A stretch of DNA of 64,000 nucleotides from Paenibacillaceae bacterium (GTDB taxonomy: Bacteria; Bacillota; Bacilli; Paenibacillales; NBRC-103111): positions 221,272-285,271 of the forward strand of contig JAQSYI010000011.1 of the NCBI GenBank assembly GCA_029256185.1, in the 5' to 3' direction. The notes beneath the pieces were generated by a model, which was not told the origin of the DNA, ran no database searches, and saw nothing but the letters and a program-made list of their open reading frames with translations. Positions within the stretch are counted from its first letter, which is position 1. Each line of letters opens with the position of its first letter. Shown piece by piece: positions 17,106 to 25,301 of the stretch. The translations under genes and the position numbers were made by a program.

Positions 17106-17446
17106 AGATAACCCCTTCGTCTGCATGATCCAAATGCCTCTACTATATCTTATTATCCGGCAAAATGCATCTTTTCTCCGGTTATTCGCGTATCATTTTG
17201 GGGTAAAAAGGGAATAGTACCGATGAGCAGATTTAACATCCGCTTAGCCGAGCGTTTATCCTGATTTAACGGAGAACAAGTACCATAGGTATAGCTGCCG
17301 GCAAGCAGCATGGATCAGTTTGTTTTAGGGAGAGCCGGTATCAAATACAAGCTGCCCGAATACACTGTATGACTGTTTGACAAGAGAAGTAAGCCGCTTA
17401 CCCAATCTGTTTTGCATAACGCAAAGCCATAAGGAGTGCATCACAC
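17106..17446. other. Gene-free gap upstream of a small gene
   Basis: No coding region is visible. A short palindrome TTTGC-ATAAC-GCAAA (17411-17425) lies just before the ribosome site of the small gene at 17447 and could be an operator. No convincing -35/-10 pair was found. Confidence 0.4.
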
Positions 17447-17620
17447 ATGCTATTGTACCGTTTGAACAAGCTGGTGGAGGAACATTCGCTTACAAAACAA
17501 GGATTCGCAGATCCGGATGGAGAACTGGCGGAGTTGACTCAGGGGAAGGAAAGTTTGGAGATGTCCATGCTCGGGATAACCGAAGAGGACTGCTCCGACT
17601 GGGCCGCCGAAGCCAACTGA
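17447..17620 (+). CDS. Small acidic protein of 57 residues, unknown function
   Basis: ATG at 17447 follows AAGGAG (17431-17436) by about 10 bp. The product starts MLLYRLNKLVEEHSLTKQ and is strongly acidic in its second half, ending DWAAEAN, with a single Cys. The stop codon at 17618-17620 lies inside the 5' arm of a perfect rho-independent terminator. A good ribosome site, an uninterrupted frame with a protein-like composition and an immediate terminator together support a real gene. I do not recognise the family. It lies convergent to cysK. Confidence 0.65.
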   Translation: MLLYRLNKLVEEHSLTKQGFADPDGELAELTQGKESLEMSMLGITEEDCSDWAAEAN

Positions 17621-17658
17621 CCGGTCATTAAGGCATCCGGTCAGTTGGTTGTTTTTTT
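17614..17658 (+). terminator. Terminator overlapping the small gene's stop codon
   Basis: CAACTGACCGG (17614-17624) pairs perfectly with CCGGTCAGTTG (17637-17647), and a run of seven T follows at 17652-17658. Confidence 0.93.
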
Positions 17659-17692
17659 GACAATGCACTTTAATCCCCCGGTTCTGTGGACC

Positions 17693-18628
17693 TTAATCGA
17701 ACAGACCGGGCGTGGACAAATACCTTTCTCCAGAATCGGCCAGCAGGGTGACGATGGTCTTTCCCTTATTTTTGGGATGCTTGGCCAAAGCTGCCGCTGC
17801 CCATACGGCTGCTCCTGATGATATTCCCACCAACAGCCCTTCCTTCCGTCCAAGCTCCCTGGTAGTCTCGAAGGCGTCCTGGGTTCTCACCGCAATGACT
17901 TCATCATAGATGGACCGGTTAAGCACCTTGGGAATAAACCCCGCACCAATACCTTGAATCCGGTTGGGACCGGGCTTCCCGCCTGAGAGCACCGGAGAAT
18001 CATGGGGCTCCACCGCCACGATGCGAATGGCCGGATTCTTCTTCTTAAGCGCTTCTCCAACCCCTGTTATAGTCCCTCCTGAACCTACGCCTGCCACAAA
18101 AATATCAATCTTGCCGTCTGTATCCGTCCATATCTCCTCTGCGGTTGCCATACGGTGCGCTTCCGGATTAGCGGGATTGTCGAATTGCTGAAGAATGTAA
18201 GAGTCGGAGATTTGCGCCGCCAGCTCGTTGGCCATGCGGATGGCACCGCCCATTCCCTCTGCACCGGGGGTAAGCACCAATTCCGCTCCCAGGGCATTGA
18301 GCAGATTCTGGCGTTCGATGCTCATGGTTTCCGGCATGGTCAGGATCAGACGGTACCCCTTGGCCGCCGCGACAAAAGCCAGCGCGATGCCCGTGTTGCC
18401 GCTGGTCGGCTCAATCAGGGTGGTGTCCGGCCGGATCAGCCCCCGCTCCTCCGCATCGCGGATCATGGCATGCCCGATCCGGTCCTTAACGCTGCCTGAC
18501 GGATTGAAGTACTCCAGCTTAGCGAGAATTTTGGCGCCGGCGATGCCATGGCTCTCCATATACTTGCCCAGCTTAAGCAGCGGCGTGTTGCCAATCAGGT
18601 CCGTCAAATTTTCTGCAATTCTTGCCAT
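17693..18628 (-). CDS. cysK: Cysteine synthase A (O-acetylserine sulfhydrylase)
   Basis: The 311-residue PLP enzyme has the signature '[14 protein letters not shown]' with the PLP-binding Lys near residue 46, the substrate loop '[12 protein letters not shown]' near 75, and the phosphate-binding '[10 protein letters not shown]' near 185. It forms cysteine from O-acetylserine and sulfide. Length and start agree with the family; a GAGGAGG site lies 7 bp upstream of the ATG. A promoter with TTGACA and TAAAAT lies directly upstream on the minus strand. It could equally be annotated as a cysteine synthase of the CysK group with a second paralogue elsewhere. Confidence 0.96.
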   Translation of the reverse strand: MARIAENLTDLIGNTPLLKLGKYMESHGIAGAKILAKLEYFNPSGSVKDRIGHAMIRDAEERGLIRPDTTLIEPTSGNTGIALAFVAAAKGYRLILTMPETMSIERQNLLNALGAELVLTPGAEGMGGAIRMANELAAQISDSYILQQFDNPANPEAHRMATAEEIWTDTDGKIDIFVAGVGSGGTITGVGEALKKKNPAIRIVAVEPHDSPVLSGGKPGPNRIQGIGAGFIPKVLNRSIYDEVIAVRTQDAFETTRELGRKEGLLVGISSGAAVWAAAALAKHPKNKGKTIVTLLADSGERYLSTPGLFD

Positions 18629-18684
18629 AGGACAACCTCCTCTATCTTTATTTTAACCACAATTCCGATAAAACTACTTAGTTT

Positions 18685-18714
18685 ATTTTAGTTTTATTTT
18701 GTGGTTTATGTCAA
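18685..18714 (-). promoter_or_regulatory. cysK promoter
   Basis: On the minus strand TTGACA (18709-18714) is followed after 18 bp by TAAAAT (18685-18690). Downstream, an ATCGGAATT sequence before the ribosome site resembles the half-site of the cysteine regulator CymR, but that link is tentative. Confidence 0.6.
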
Positions 18715-18860
18715 TCGGGAAAAAAGTCGGAGCAGGCATCCGTTTTTGTCTTTATGCGCTTTAGCATGTATGATAGAGCCAATAGCTTACGTATTGCTTG
18801 GCTTATGTGCCGGGAGCAGGGGTAAGCAGTATCCCAATGAATGGAGGTTGGACAACTCCC

Positions 18861-20654
18861 ATGAAGGTCGTGCTCTCCACTTTGAATGCCAAGTATATCC
18901 ATACCTCCCTGGCGCTGCGCTATCTGAAGGCATACAGCGGGCGGGAATTTGAGGTGGAAATAGCCGAGTATACGATCAAGGACCCGGTGATGAGCGTTGT
19001 AACCGATCTGTACCTGCGGGGAGCGGATGTATTGGGCTTCTCCTGCTATATATGGAATATAGAAGAGACCATCACCATCATCGGCATGATCAAAAAGCTG
19101 AAGCCGGAGCTTGTGATTGTGCTGGGAGGGCCGGAGGTTTCTTATGATACGGAATATTGGATGAAGCGAATCCCGGAAGCGGATCTTATTGTGATGGGCG
19201 AGGGGGAAGAGACGTTTCACCACTTGCTCAAGGAGCAGGAGGGGGCACGCCGGTGGTCCACTGTGCCTGGACTCGCTTACCGGGAGGGAGACAGGATCGT
19301 GGTCAATCCTGCGAGGGACAAGCTGGTGCTGGATAGCATCCCTACGCCTCACCGGTTTGTCGAGGATGTCCCCCAACTGCCCAACCGGATTGTATATTTT
19401 GAGACCAGCCGTGGCTGTCCCTTCAACTGCCAGTTCTGCCTGTCCAGCGTGGAGGTGGGAGTCCGGTACTTCGATATGGAGCGGACCAAGCGGGATCTGG
19501 AGTATCTGGTGGAGTCGGGGGCCAAGCTGGTGAAGTTCGTGGACCGGACCTTTAATATCAAGCGTGATTATGCCATGGATATCTTCGGCCACCTGATCAA
19601 GAATTGCGGCGGCTGCACCTTCCAGTTCGAGATAACCGCGGATATTATGAGGCCGGAGGTGATCGATTTTCTCGCCGGGAATGCGCCCAAGGGATTATTC
19701 CGGTTCGAGGTGGGCGTGCAGTCCACCAATGAAAGGACCAATCTGCTGGTGCAGCGCCGCCAAAATTTCGAGAAACTGAAGCGGATTGTGCATATGGTCA
19801 AGGAAAGTGACTGCATCGACCAGCATCTGGACCTGATCGCCGGGTTGCCTGAGGAGGATTATCACTCCTTCCGGCGCACGTTCAATGAGGTGTTCGCCAT
19901 GCGGCCGGAGGAGCTCCAATTGGGCTTCCTCAAGCTGCTCCGTGGCACGGGCTTGCGCAGGGATGCAGAGAAATACGGATATGTGTTCATGGACCGGGCT
20001 CCCTATGAGATGCTCGGCAACAATGTGCTTCCCTTCTCGGATGTGATTCGGATTAAGCGGGTGGAGGATGTGCTGGAGAAATACTGGAACGCCCATCGGC
20101 TGGACCGGACCGTGGAGTATCTGATTGCCCATGAGTTTCCTTCCGCCTTCGATTTCTTCCAGGAGTTCGGCGATTATTGGGACGGGCGGGGCTGGTCCAA
20201 GATCGGCCATCAGCTGGAGGACCTGTTCATTCGGCTTCATGAGTTTCTCGGCGGGCGGGGACTGCGGAAGCCCGAGGAGGCGCTTGCCCTAATGAAGCTG
20301 GACTACTTCATGAACCACAAGTATAAGCCGCGGAAAATATGGTGGGAGTTTGCCATGGGCAAGCAGGAGCAGGCGGAGCTGCTGCGGGCGGTGGCCCATA
20401 ATCCGGCGCTGTTGTCTCCGGCGCTTGCCGGAGCGCAGTGGAATGAGCGGGAGCTGCACAAATGGGCGGTGATCGAGCTGCTGCCGTTTTCGCTCCGCGA
20501 ATACGAGGAGCGGGGAGAGCTTGTACCGGAGGAGACGCTGCTTCTGGTGCTTTATGGGGGGAGCGACGGCGGGGAGAAGGAAATGGCGGCGCGTTATTAC
20601 AGCGCTCCGCTTGCTCAAGTGAAGGCGGGAAGCATCCGGGAGGGCCTGACGTGA
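18861..20654 (+). CDS. B12-binding-domain radical SAM protein (DUF4080 type)
   Basis: The protein (597 residues from ATG 18861, which gives the family-like start MKVVLSTLNAKYIH) has an N-terminal cobalamin-binding-like Rossmann domain ('LGFSCYIWNIEETI', 'VLGGPEVSYDTEY', residues 1-150), a radical SAM core with CPFNCQFC near residue 190, and a C-terminal DUF4080 region. An in-frame ATG at 18837 would add eight residues. The B12 domain in this group can be degenerate. Family members are class-B-like methyl or thiomethyl transferases or of unknown function; no substrate can be assigned. It is monocistronic and convergent with manA. Confidence 0.88.
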   Translation: MKVVLSTLNAKYIHTSLALRYLKAYSGREFEVEIAEYTIKDPVMSVVTDLYLRGADVLGFSCYIWNIEETITIIGMIKKLKPELVIVLGGPEVSYDTEYWMKRIPEADLIVMGEGEETFHHLLKEQEGARRWSTVPGLAYREGDRIVVNPARDKLVLDSIPTPHRFVEDVPQLPNRIVYFETSRGCPFNCQFCLSSVEVGVRYFDMERTKRDLEYLVESGAKLVKFVDRTFNIKRDYAMDIFGHLIKNCGGCTFQFEITADIMRPEVIDFLAGNAPKGLFRFEVGVQSTNERTNLLVQRRQNFEKLKRIVHMVKESDCIDQHLDLIAGLPEEDYHSFRRTFNEVFAMRPEELQLGFLKLLRGTGLRRDAEKYGYVFMDRAPYEMLGNNVLPFSDVIRIKRVEDVLEKYWNAHRLDRTVEYLIAHEFPSAFDFFQEFGDYWDGRGWSKIGHQLEDLFIRLHEFLGGRGLRKPEEALALMKLDYFMNHKYKPRKIWWEFAMGKQEQAELLRAVAHNPALLSPALAGAQWNERELHKWAVIELLPFSLREYEERGELVPEETLLLVLYGGSDGGEKEMAARYYSAPLAQVKAGSIREGLT

Positions 20655-20673
20655 CGGTCTGCCGGAGGGCAAA

Positions 20674-20704
20674 CAAGGCCGATGGACGCTGTCCATCGGC
20701 CTTG
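20674..20704. terminator. Bidirectional hairpin between the DUF4080 gene and manA
   Basis: CAAGGCCGATGGAC (20674-20687) pairs perfectly with 20691-20704 around GCT. It lies between two convergent stop codons. There is no T-tract. Confidence 0.75.
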
Positions 20705-20722
20705 CTGCAGAATGCGCGGGCC

Positions 20723-21688
20723 TTAAGGAATCAGGCTGCGCAGCATGGTCAGACTGCCTTCAAAGCTGTAGGCGCCAAGGTTGGCCGGGATCAGGAAGCA
20801 ATCCCCCGGCTTCGCGGCCAATTCCCCGTCCTCCCAGCGCAGGGTTCCGGAGCCCTCGCAGATGATATGAATCACGAAGCTGTCTCCTCCCGACGCCAGC
20901 TCCCAGCTTCCTTCCGTTTCGCCCTTCTCCACGGTGAAGTAAGGGGAACGGGCGATGCAGAGCCATTCGTTGCGGGCGGGAAGCTCGGTTGTCATCCGGG
21001 TGGCGCCGGAGCCTTCATAAGCAATCACATTGAGCGAGTCCTCCACATGCAGATCCCGGGGCTTGCCGTCCAGTCCCAGACGGTTGTAATCGTACAGGCG
21101 GTAGGTCGTATCGGAGTTCTGCTGGATTTCGGCCACCAATACTCCCGAACAGAGGGCGTGCACGGTGCCTGCCGGGATATAGAAGGTATCTCCCGCAGCA
21201 ACGGGAACCTCGTAGAGGCTGTCTGTAATCCGGTTCTGGGCGATCTTGGCGGCCAGTTCCTCCCGTGTTACGCCCGGGTTCAGCCCGTAGATGATTTTGG
21301 CGCCGGGTTTGGCGTCCAGCACATACCACATCTCTGTCTTGCCAAGCTCTCCTGCAGGAAGGTTATCATAATCGTCATTCGGGTGCACCTGCACCGACAG
21401 ATCGTCCTGGCAATCCAGCAGCTTGATCAACAGCGGGAAACGTCCTGTTTTCTCCGAGAAGCCTTTGACTCCAAAAAATTCCTTGCCATAGTTTTCTCTC
21501 ACCGCGTCGAGCCCCTGTCCGGCCAGCTCTCCGTTCATCACTTTGGTGGTTCCGTTGGGATGGTCCCCGATGGTCCAGGCTTCACCGATCTGTCCCTCAG
21601 GCATGGCAAAGCCATACCGCTCCAGATTGCGTCCTCCCCATACACGTTCCTTGAATTCAGGCTGAAATTGCAACGGATAAGGTTTCAT
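20723..21688 (-). CDS. manA: Mannose-6-phosphate isomerase, type I (cupin)
   Basis: The 321-residue protein has the Firmicute ManA layout: 'KERVWGGRNLERYGF' near residue 12, zinc-binding 'LSVQVHPNDDY' near 97 (the Gln and His are ligands), 'KTEMWYVL' near 118, and 'YIPAGTVHAL' near 170. It interconverts mannose-6-phosphate and fructose-6-phosphate. The ATG at 21688 lies 9 bp after AAAGGA; the long in-frame extension further upstream is built from the 22-bp minisatellite and is not part of the gene. It may supply mannose units for surface glycans or use imported mannose. Confidence 0.95.
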   Translation of the reverse strand: MKPYPLQFQPEFKERVWGGRNLERYGFAMPEGQIGEAWTIGDHPNGTTKVMNGELAGQGLDAVRENYGKEFFGVKGFSEKTGRFPLLIKLLDCQDDLSVQVHPNDDYDNLPAGELGKTEMWYVLDAKPGAKIIYGLNPGVTREELAAKIAQNRITDSLYEVPVAAGDTFYIPAGTVHALCSGVLVAEIQQNSDTTYRLYDYNRLGLDGKPRDLHVEDSLNVIAYEGSGATRMTTELPARNEWLCIARSPYFTVEKGETEGSWELASGGDSFVIHIICEGSGTLRWEDGELAAKPGDCFLIPANLGAYSFEGSLTMLRSLIP

Positions 21689-21780
21689 ATGCATCAGTCC
21701 TTTCTTTATTTCATTTTTACCACGGGCCTGTCCCGGCGTAAAGGGGAAGTTGGCCTGTTGCGCGCGTTTCTCCGCCGGGG

Positions 21781-21976
21781 GAAGGCGGATCGGCCTGGTG
21801 GGAAGAGCAGATTGCCGTGCCGGTAAGAGCGGGTTGCCGTGCCGGTAAGAGCGGGTTGCCGTGCTGGTAAGAGCGGGTTGCCGTGCTGGTAAGAGCGGAT
21901 AGCCTGGTGGGAAGAGCAGATTGCCGTGCTGGTAAGAGTAGATTGCCGTGCTGGTAAGAGCGGGTTTCCCTACTGG
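21781..21976 (+). repeat. 22-bp minisatellite between mnmM and manA
   Basis: Nine tandem units (seven of 22 bp, two of 21 bp) resemble 'TAAGAGCGGGTTGCCGTG' plus CTGG or CCGG. The last unit (21955-21976) contains the mnmM stop codon, so the array has grown from, or into, the 3' end of that gene. On the minus strand it separates mnmM from manA by about 280 bp. Confidence 0.85.
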
Positions 21977-22569
21977 TTGGAAGACGCGCGCTGGCGCTTT
22001 TCCACGGCGATCAGATACGGCGGGTGATTGCGCTGGTTCAGGAAGCGGTAGTTCACCGCCTGGAATTCCTCCTGCTTCAGCCCGGCCGCCCACCGGTCCA
22101 CCGCTTCCGCCTCCATGGCTCCGCCCTCATGTCCGGGATAGACGGCCACTGTCAGCACTCCTCCCTGGCGCAGCAGAGCGAGTGCCGCGTCCAGAGCGGG
22201 CAGCGTGGTATCCGGGCGGGTGATTACCGTATGATCGGAGCCGGGAAGATAGCCCAGGTTGAACATGACGGCCGCCACTGCCCCGTGCTGCTCCCGGGGA
22301 ACCAACTCCGTCATCCGGTCGTGGGAGGCGTGATGCAGACGAATCCCGGTCCACGCTTCCGGCAATTCCTGCCTGAGGCGGTGCCCCGTCCTGGCCAAGG
22401 CGTCCTCCTGAATGTCAAAGGCGTGGACCATTCCTCCGTTGCCGGTGGCTTTGGCCAAAAATAAGGTGTCCACCCCGTTGCCGGCAGTGGCATCGATACA
22501 GGTTTCCCCAGGCCGGATGCGCGCTGCCGCCAACTGCTGGGCGAAGCTTAGTACGGATACGAATCCCAT
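21970..22569 (-). CDS. mnmM: tRNA 5-aminomethyl-2-thiouridine methyltransferase MnmM (YtqB)
   Basis: The class-I SAM methyltransferase (about 199 residues) has 'CIDATAGNGVDTLFLAKATG' as SAM-binding motif I, and 'VMFNLGYLPGSDHTV' as the NPPY-like motif IV of the YtqB family. YtqB was shown in B. subtilis to make mnm5s2U in tRNA anticodons. It lies 22 bp downstream of the ytqA gene in the same direction, the order found in Bacillus. Start: AAGGAG (22581-22586) is 11 bp before ATG 22569 and only 2 bp before ATG 22578; the former is preferred. Its C-terminal codons lie inside a minisatellite unit. Confidence 0.9.
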   Translation of the reverse strand: MGFVSVLSFAQQLAAARIRPGETCIDATAGNGVDTLFLAKATGNGGMVHAFDIQEDALARTGHRLRQELPEAWTGIRLHHASHDRMTELVPREQHGAVAAVMFNLGYLPGSDHTVITRPDTTLPALDAALALLRQGGVLTVAVYPGHEGGAMEAEAVDRWAAGLKQEEFQAVNYRFLNQRNHPPYLIAVEKRQRASSNQ

Positions 22570-22591
22570 GAATGACATGTCTCCTTAACGT

Positions 22592-23563
22592 TCATTTGCT
22601 TAAGCTCGGCCACAGCTTGCCTTGCCAGGTATTGCGCCGTTCAAGCGCGGCATCGAAGGCGTTCAAGACCTCCCATTTCTTCAGGCTCCAGACAGGTCCG
22701 ATCAGCAGGTCCCGCGGCGCATCCCCTGTCAAGCGGTGTACAATCATTTCGGGCGGGAGAAGCTCCAGTGTATCCACAATCAGCTCCACATACTCCTCCT
22801 TCTCCAGAAAGCGGAGCAGCCCGGCTTCGTATTGTCTGACCATGGGAGTTTTCTTCATCAGATGCAGGAGGTGAATCTTGATTCCCTGCACATCCATCCG
22901 GGATACTGCCCGTCCGGTCTCCAGCATCATCTCTTGGGTTTCTCCCGGCAGTCCGTAGATGATATGGGCGCAGGTGCGAATGCCCCGCTGTCTCAAAGCT
23001 TCGACGGCGCGGTAATAGGTCTCTGTGTCATGCGCCCGGTTAATCAACCGGGATGTGCTCTCATGCACCGTTTGCAGACCCATCTCCACCCACAGGTAAG
23101 TACGCCGGTTCAATTCCTCCAGATAATCCAGAACATCCTCCGGCAGACAATCCGGTCTGGTGGCGATGGACAGTCCCACTACCCCAGGCTGCTCCAGTAT
23201 GACTTCATAATATTCCCGGAGTTGGTCCACCGGGGCATAGGTATTGGTATAGGCCTGAAAGAATCCGATGTATTGGGCTTCAGGCCATTTCTTGTGCTGC
23301 AGGTCCCGGATGCTGTTGAATTGTGTCACCAGATCGTCTCGTCTGCTGCCCGCATAATCCCCTGAGCCCCTGGCGCTGCAGAAGGTGCAGCCTCCGGCCG
23401 CAATCGAGCCGTCCCGGTTCGGGCAGGTAAAGCCCGCATCCAGCATGACTTTGAACACCTTGCCGCCGAATTGCTCCCTCATCTCGTAATTCCATGTATG
23501 AAATCGCTTGTCCCCCCACAAAATAGGGGCATGGGCGGCATTCTCACTTGTCGAACGGTTCAT
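22592..23563 (-). CDS. ytqA: Radical SAM protein YtqA (TIGR01212 family)
   Basis: The 323-residue protein has the family-specific radical SAM cluster in 'CPNRDGSIAAGGCTFCSARG' (CxxxxxxxxxxCxxC spacing), 'YIGFFQAYTNTYAP', and 'GLQTVHESTSRLINRAHD'. This matches YtqA/YhcC of TIGR01212. The exact reaction is unsettled; its constant pairing with mnmM suggests a role in tRNA wobble-uridine modification. AAAGGGG precedes the ATG by about 8 bp. The two genes form an operon. Confidence 0.92.
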   Translation of the reverse strand: MNRSTSENAAHAPILWGDKRFHTWNYEMREQFGGKVFKVMLDAGFTCPNRDGSIAAGGCTFCSARGSGDYAGSRRDDLVTQFNSIRDLQHKKWPEAQYIGFFQAYTNTYAPVDQLREYYEVILEQPGVVGLSIATRPDCLPEDVLDYLEELNRRTYLWVEMGLQTVHESTSRLINRAHDTETYYRAVEALRQRGIRTCAHIIYGLPGETQEMMLETGRAVSRMDVQGIKIHLLHLMKKTPMVRQYEAGLLRFLEKEEYVELIVDTLELLPPEMIVHRLTGDAPRDLLIGPVWSLKKWEVLNAFDAALERRNTWQGKLWPSLSK

Positions 23564-23816
23564 GGCACATCCCCTTTCCTTGCCTGTTGTTGCTGCTGCT
23601 CTGTAATATCGCGGTTTCCTCCCGCACCAGGTTGCTCTTAAGAATGCATGGGATGGGAGAGCCTCATGCGCACCAAGTGACGCCGGAAGACCTGCGCGCG
23701 GTCCGAAGTGTCACCTTAAGCATCATGGGCAGCTACTCCCCATTGTAGCGGAACTGGAGCGGGAAGGGAAATTGAGTGGGATGCGACTGGAAATATGGGC
23801 AGGAAATAAAAGCATT

Positions 23817-23859
23817 TTCACTTGCAATACCTAACATGATGTGTTATATTAAAAGTGAA
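23817..23859 (+). promoter_or_regulatory. Promoter of the 65-residue small gene with flanking inverted repeat
   Basis: TTGCAA (23822-23827) and TATATT (23845-23850) are spaced by 17 bp, a good SigA promoter. The inverted repeat TTCACTT (23817-23823) and AAGTGAA (23853-23859) brackets the core promoter, the place expected for a repressor operator. Confidence 0.6.
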
Positions 23860-23949
23860 GAAAATCAACAAAATATCCCGTATCCGCTACCATACGCTGC
23901 TTTTTTTTCGACAATGAATTATTGGAAAATAATCAGGGGGTGCATGAGG

Positions 23950-24147
23950 ATGGATAACAATCTGAATGTTGCGCAAGAAGACCAAGTGGTCACCGTTGAG
24001 CTTACTGTCAAGGAAGCAATGGCCATGTCCGGCTACCGGTTTTACAGTACCCGTCAGCTTGCGGGAGCTCGCAGCAAGGTAAGGAAGGCGCTTGATGACA
24101 AACTGATCGGCGAACACGATGCCAATCATGATTCCCTTTCCCACTAA
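23950..24147 (+). CDS. Small protein of 65 residues, unknown function
   Basis: The ATG at 23950 lies 9 bp after CAGGGGG; an ATG at 23944 is too close to it. The product begins MDNNLNVAQEDQVVTVELTV and contains a basic helical part ('RQLAGARSKVRKALDDKL'). There is no signal peptide, cysteine or membrane helix. A clear promoter lies 100 bp upstream and a strong terminator 28 bp downstream, so it is an independent transcription unit. I do not recognise the family; the charged second half could bind nucleic acid or a protein partner. Confidence 0.75.
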   Translation: MDNNLNVAQEDQVVTVELTVKEAMAMSGYRFYSTRQLAGARSKVRKALDDKLIGEHDANHDSLSH

Positions 24148-24174
24148 CTGTTACTTAGATCGCGTTGCCCGATA

Positions 24175-24212
24175 AAGGACCCAGCCGTTGAAAGCGGAGG
24201 GTTCTTTTTTTT
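24175..24212 (+). terminator. Terminator of the 65-residue gene
   Basis: AAGGACCCAGCCG pairs with CGGAGGGTTCTT around TTGAAAG with minor mismatches, and eight or more T follow. Confidence 0.88.
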
Positions 24213-24283
24213 GTGGCCCGGTTGGGCAGAGGCGACCCTCCCAGCCAAGTTGACCGGGGCTGAAGAAAAGTGGAATTTGTAGG

Positions 24284-24467
24284 CGCAGGAGTGGAAGGTG
24301 CAGGAGTGGAAGGTGCAGGAGTGGAAGGTGCAGAGTCAAGGCGCAGGAGTGGAAGGAGTGGAAGGTGCAGGAGCGGAAGGGGCAGAGTCAAGACGCAGGA
24401 GTGGAGGGTTCCGGAGCAGAAGGGGCAGAGTCAAGGCGCAGGAGTGGAGGCACAGGAGCGGAAGGGT
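24284..24467 (+). repeat. Degenerate 15-bp tandem repeats
   Basis: About ten units of GCAGGAGTGGAAGGT, interrupted by 'GCAGAGTCAAG' variants, precede the four-palindrome element at 24533. The open frames across this array (Gly-Val-Glu-Gly-Ala type) are by-products of the repeat. Confidence 0.75.
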
Positions 24468-24532
24468 TTGGGCTGACTGAGCAAGGCGGATGGGTATAGG
24501 TCTTTCCCAAGTATACAGACTTCTAAATGGAA

Positions 24533-24726
24533 TAACGGAAAAAATTTCCGTTATAAAACAAATATTCGGATAAATGGAGAAAATAACGGAAAAAATTTCC
24601 GCTATCCATCTAATATGCGGAGAAAATGCCTTTTTTCGGCGCCAAACCTGAACTTAGCGGAAAAAATTTCCGTTAACAAAGAGAGTTTAAAGCAATTTGG
24701 AGAGATAGCGGAAAAAATTTCCGTTA
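24533..24726. repeat. Four-palindrome element, copy B
   Basis: Palindromes of type TARCGGAAA-N3-TTTCCGYTA lie at 24533-24553, 24584-24604, 24655-24675 and 24706-24726, with spacers of 30, 50 and 30 bp. A MITE copy begins 5 bp after the last palindrome. The spacers share short blocks with copy A at 9.7 kb. Confidence 0.88.
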
Positions 24727-24731
24727 AGAGC

Positions 24732-24896
24732 TAGGGTGTGTATGAAAATTCCGTGGGGAGCAGATTTAGTCGAATTTTCGTTTCTGGCAAGGCGCTTTTG
24801 TGCAGGCGTACCGGGGGTACGTCAAGCGAAAGCAACGAAGCTAGGGGCGAAAAGGCGGCAAAAGATGCCCTCAAGCGAGTTTTCAGACACGCCCTA
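24732..24896 (+). mobile_element. MITE-like element, copy 2
   Basis: The 165-bp element has ends TAGGGTGTGTATGAAAATTC and GAGTTTTCAGACACGCCCTA and an inside nearly identical to copy 1. Outer TA dinucleotides are present on both sides. It stands directly behind four-palindrome element B, upstream of trmB. Confidence 0.85.
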
Positions 24897-25301
24897 AGAG
24901 AATGGAGGCCTCAACCTCTCCGGTACCTGACAGATGCTCTCCCGCCTGGCTTTCTTAGCGTCAGGGGTGCTCTCACCTGCGCCGGAAGACATGGCTCCGC
25001 GAATAAGGGGAGCTGGTTCGCCATCGCATGCTTGGCCCGCTGCTGATGGTTCTCCCTGGTTGTCAGAATACCAGTTGGGCAGTTCTGCCAGCGTCGCAAC
25101 CCCCGTTTCGCTGCCTGAGCCTCTGGTTCCACGCTGAAGGAGCTGCTCCAGCGTCGCAACTCCTGTTTCGCTGCCGGCACCGCAGCTCCTCTTAAGGGAG
25201 AGGTGCTTTGCTTTTTTGCAGGGGATGGTCTATTCTTGAGGGAGACTAGACGAAGAGGCCGTGCACCGGACTGCTTGTCATTTATTTGGAGGATGCAGAG
25301 C
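24897..25301. other. Gene-free gap upstream of trmB
   Basis: No convincing coding region. Two degenerate direct repeats around 'CCAGCGTCGCAAC' and 'TTTCGCTGCC' lie near 25091 and 25150. The trmB promoter was not pinned down. Confidence 0.4.

Noticed and set aside
20462..21826. Long plus-strand open frame opposite manA
   Set aside because: It is the antisense of manA, has no ribosome site, and GC-rich genes here often leave long antisense frames.
21689..22093. N-terminal extension of ManA by more than 130 residues
   Set aside because: The extension is a translation of the 22-bp minisatellite; the family start and a ribosome site are at 21688.
24270..24480. Gly-Val-Glu-Gly-Ala-type repeat protein
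   Set aside because: The open frames follow the 15-bp tandem repeat, exist in several frames at once and lack ribosome sites.
24738..25046. 102-residue frame starting in MITE copy 2
   Set aside because: Its first half is the translated MITE and similar frames arise in each copy; no ribosome site.
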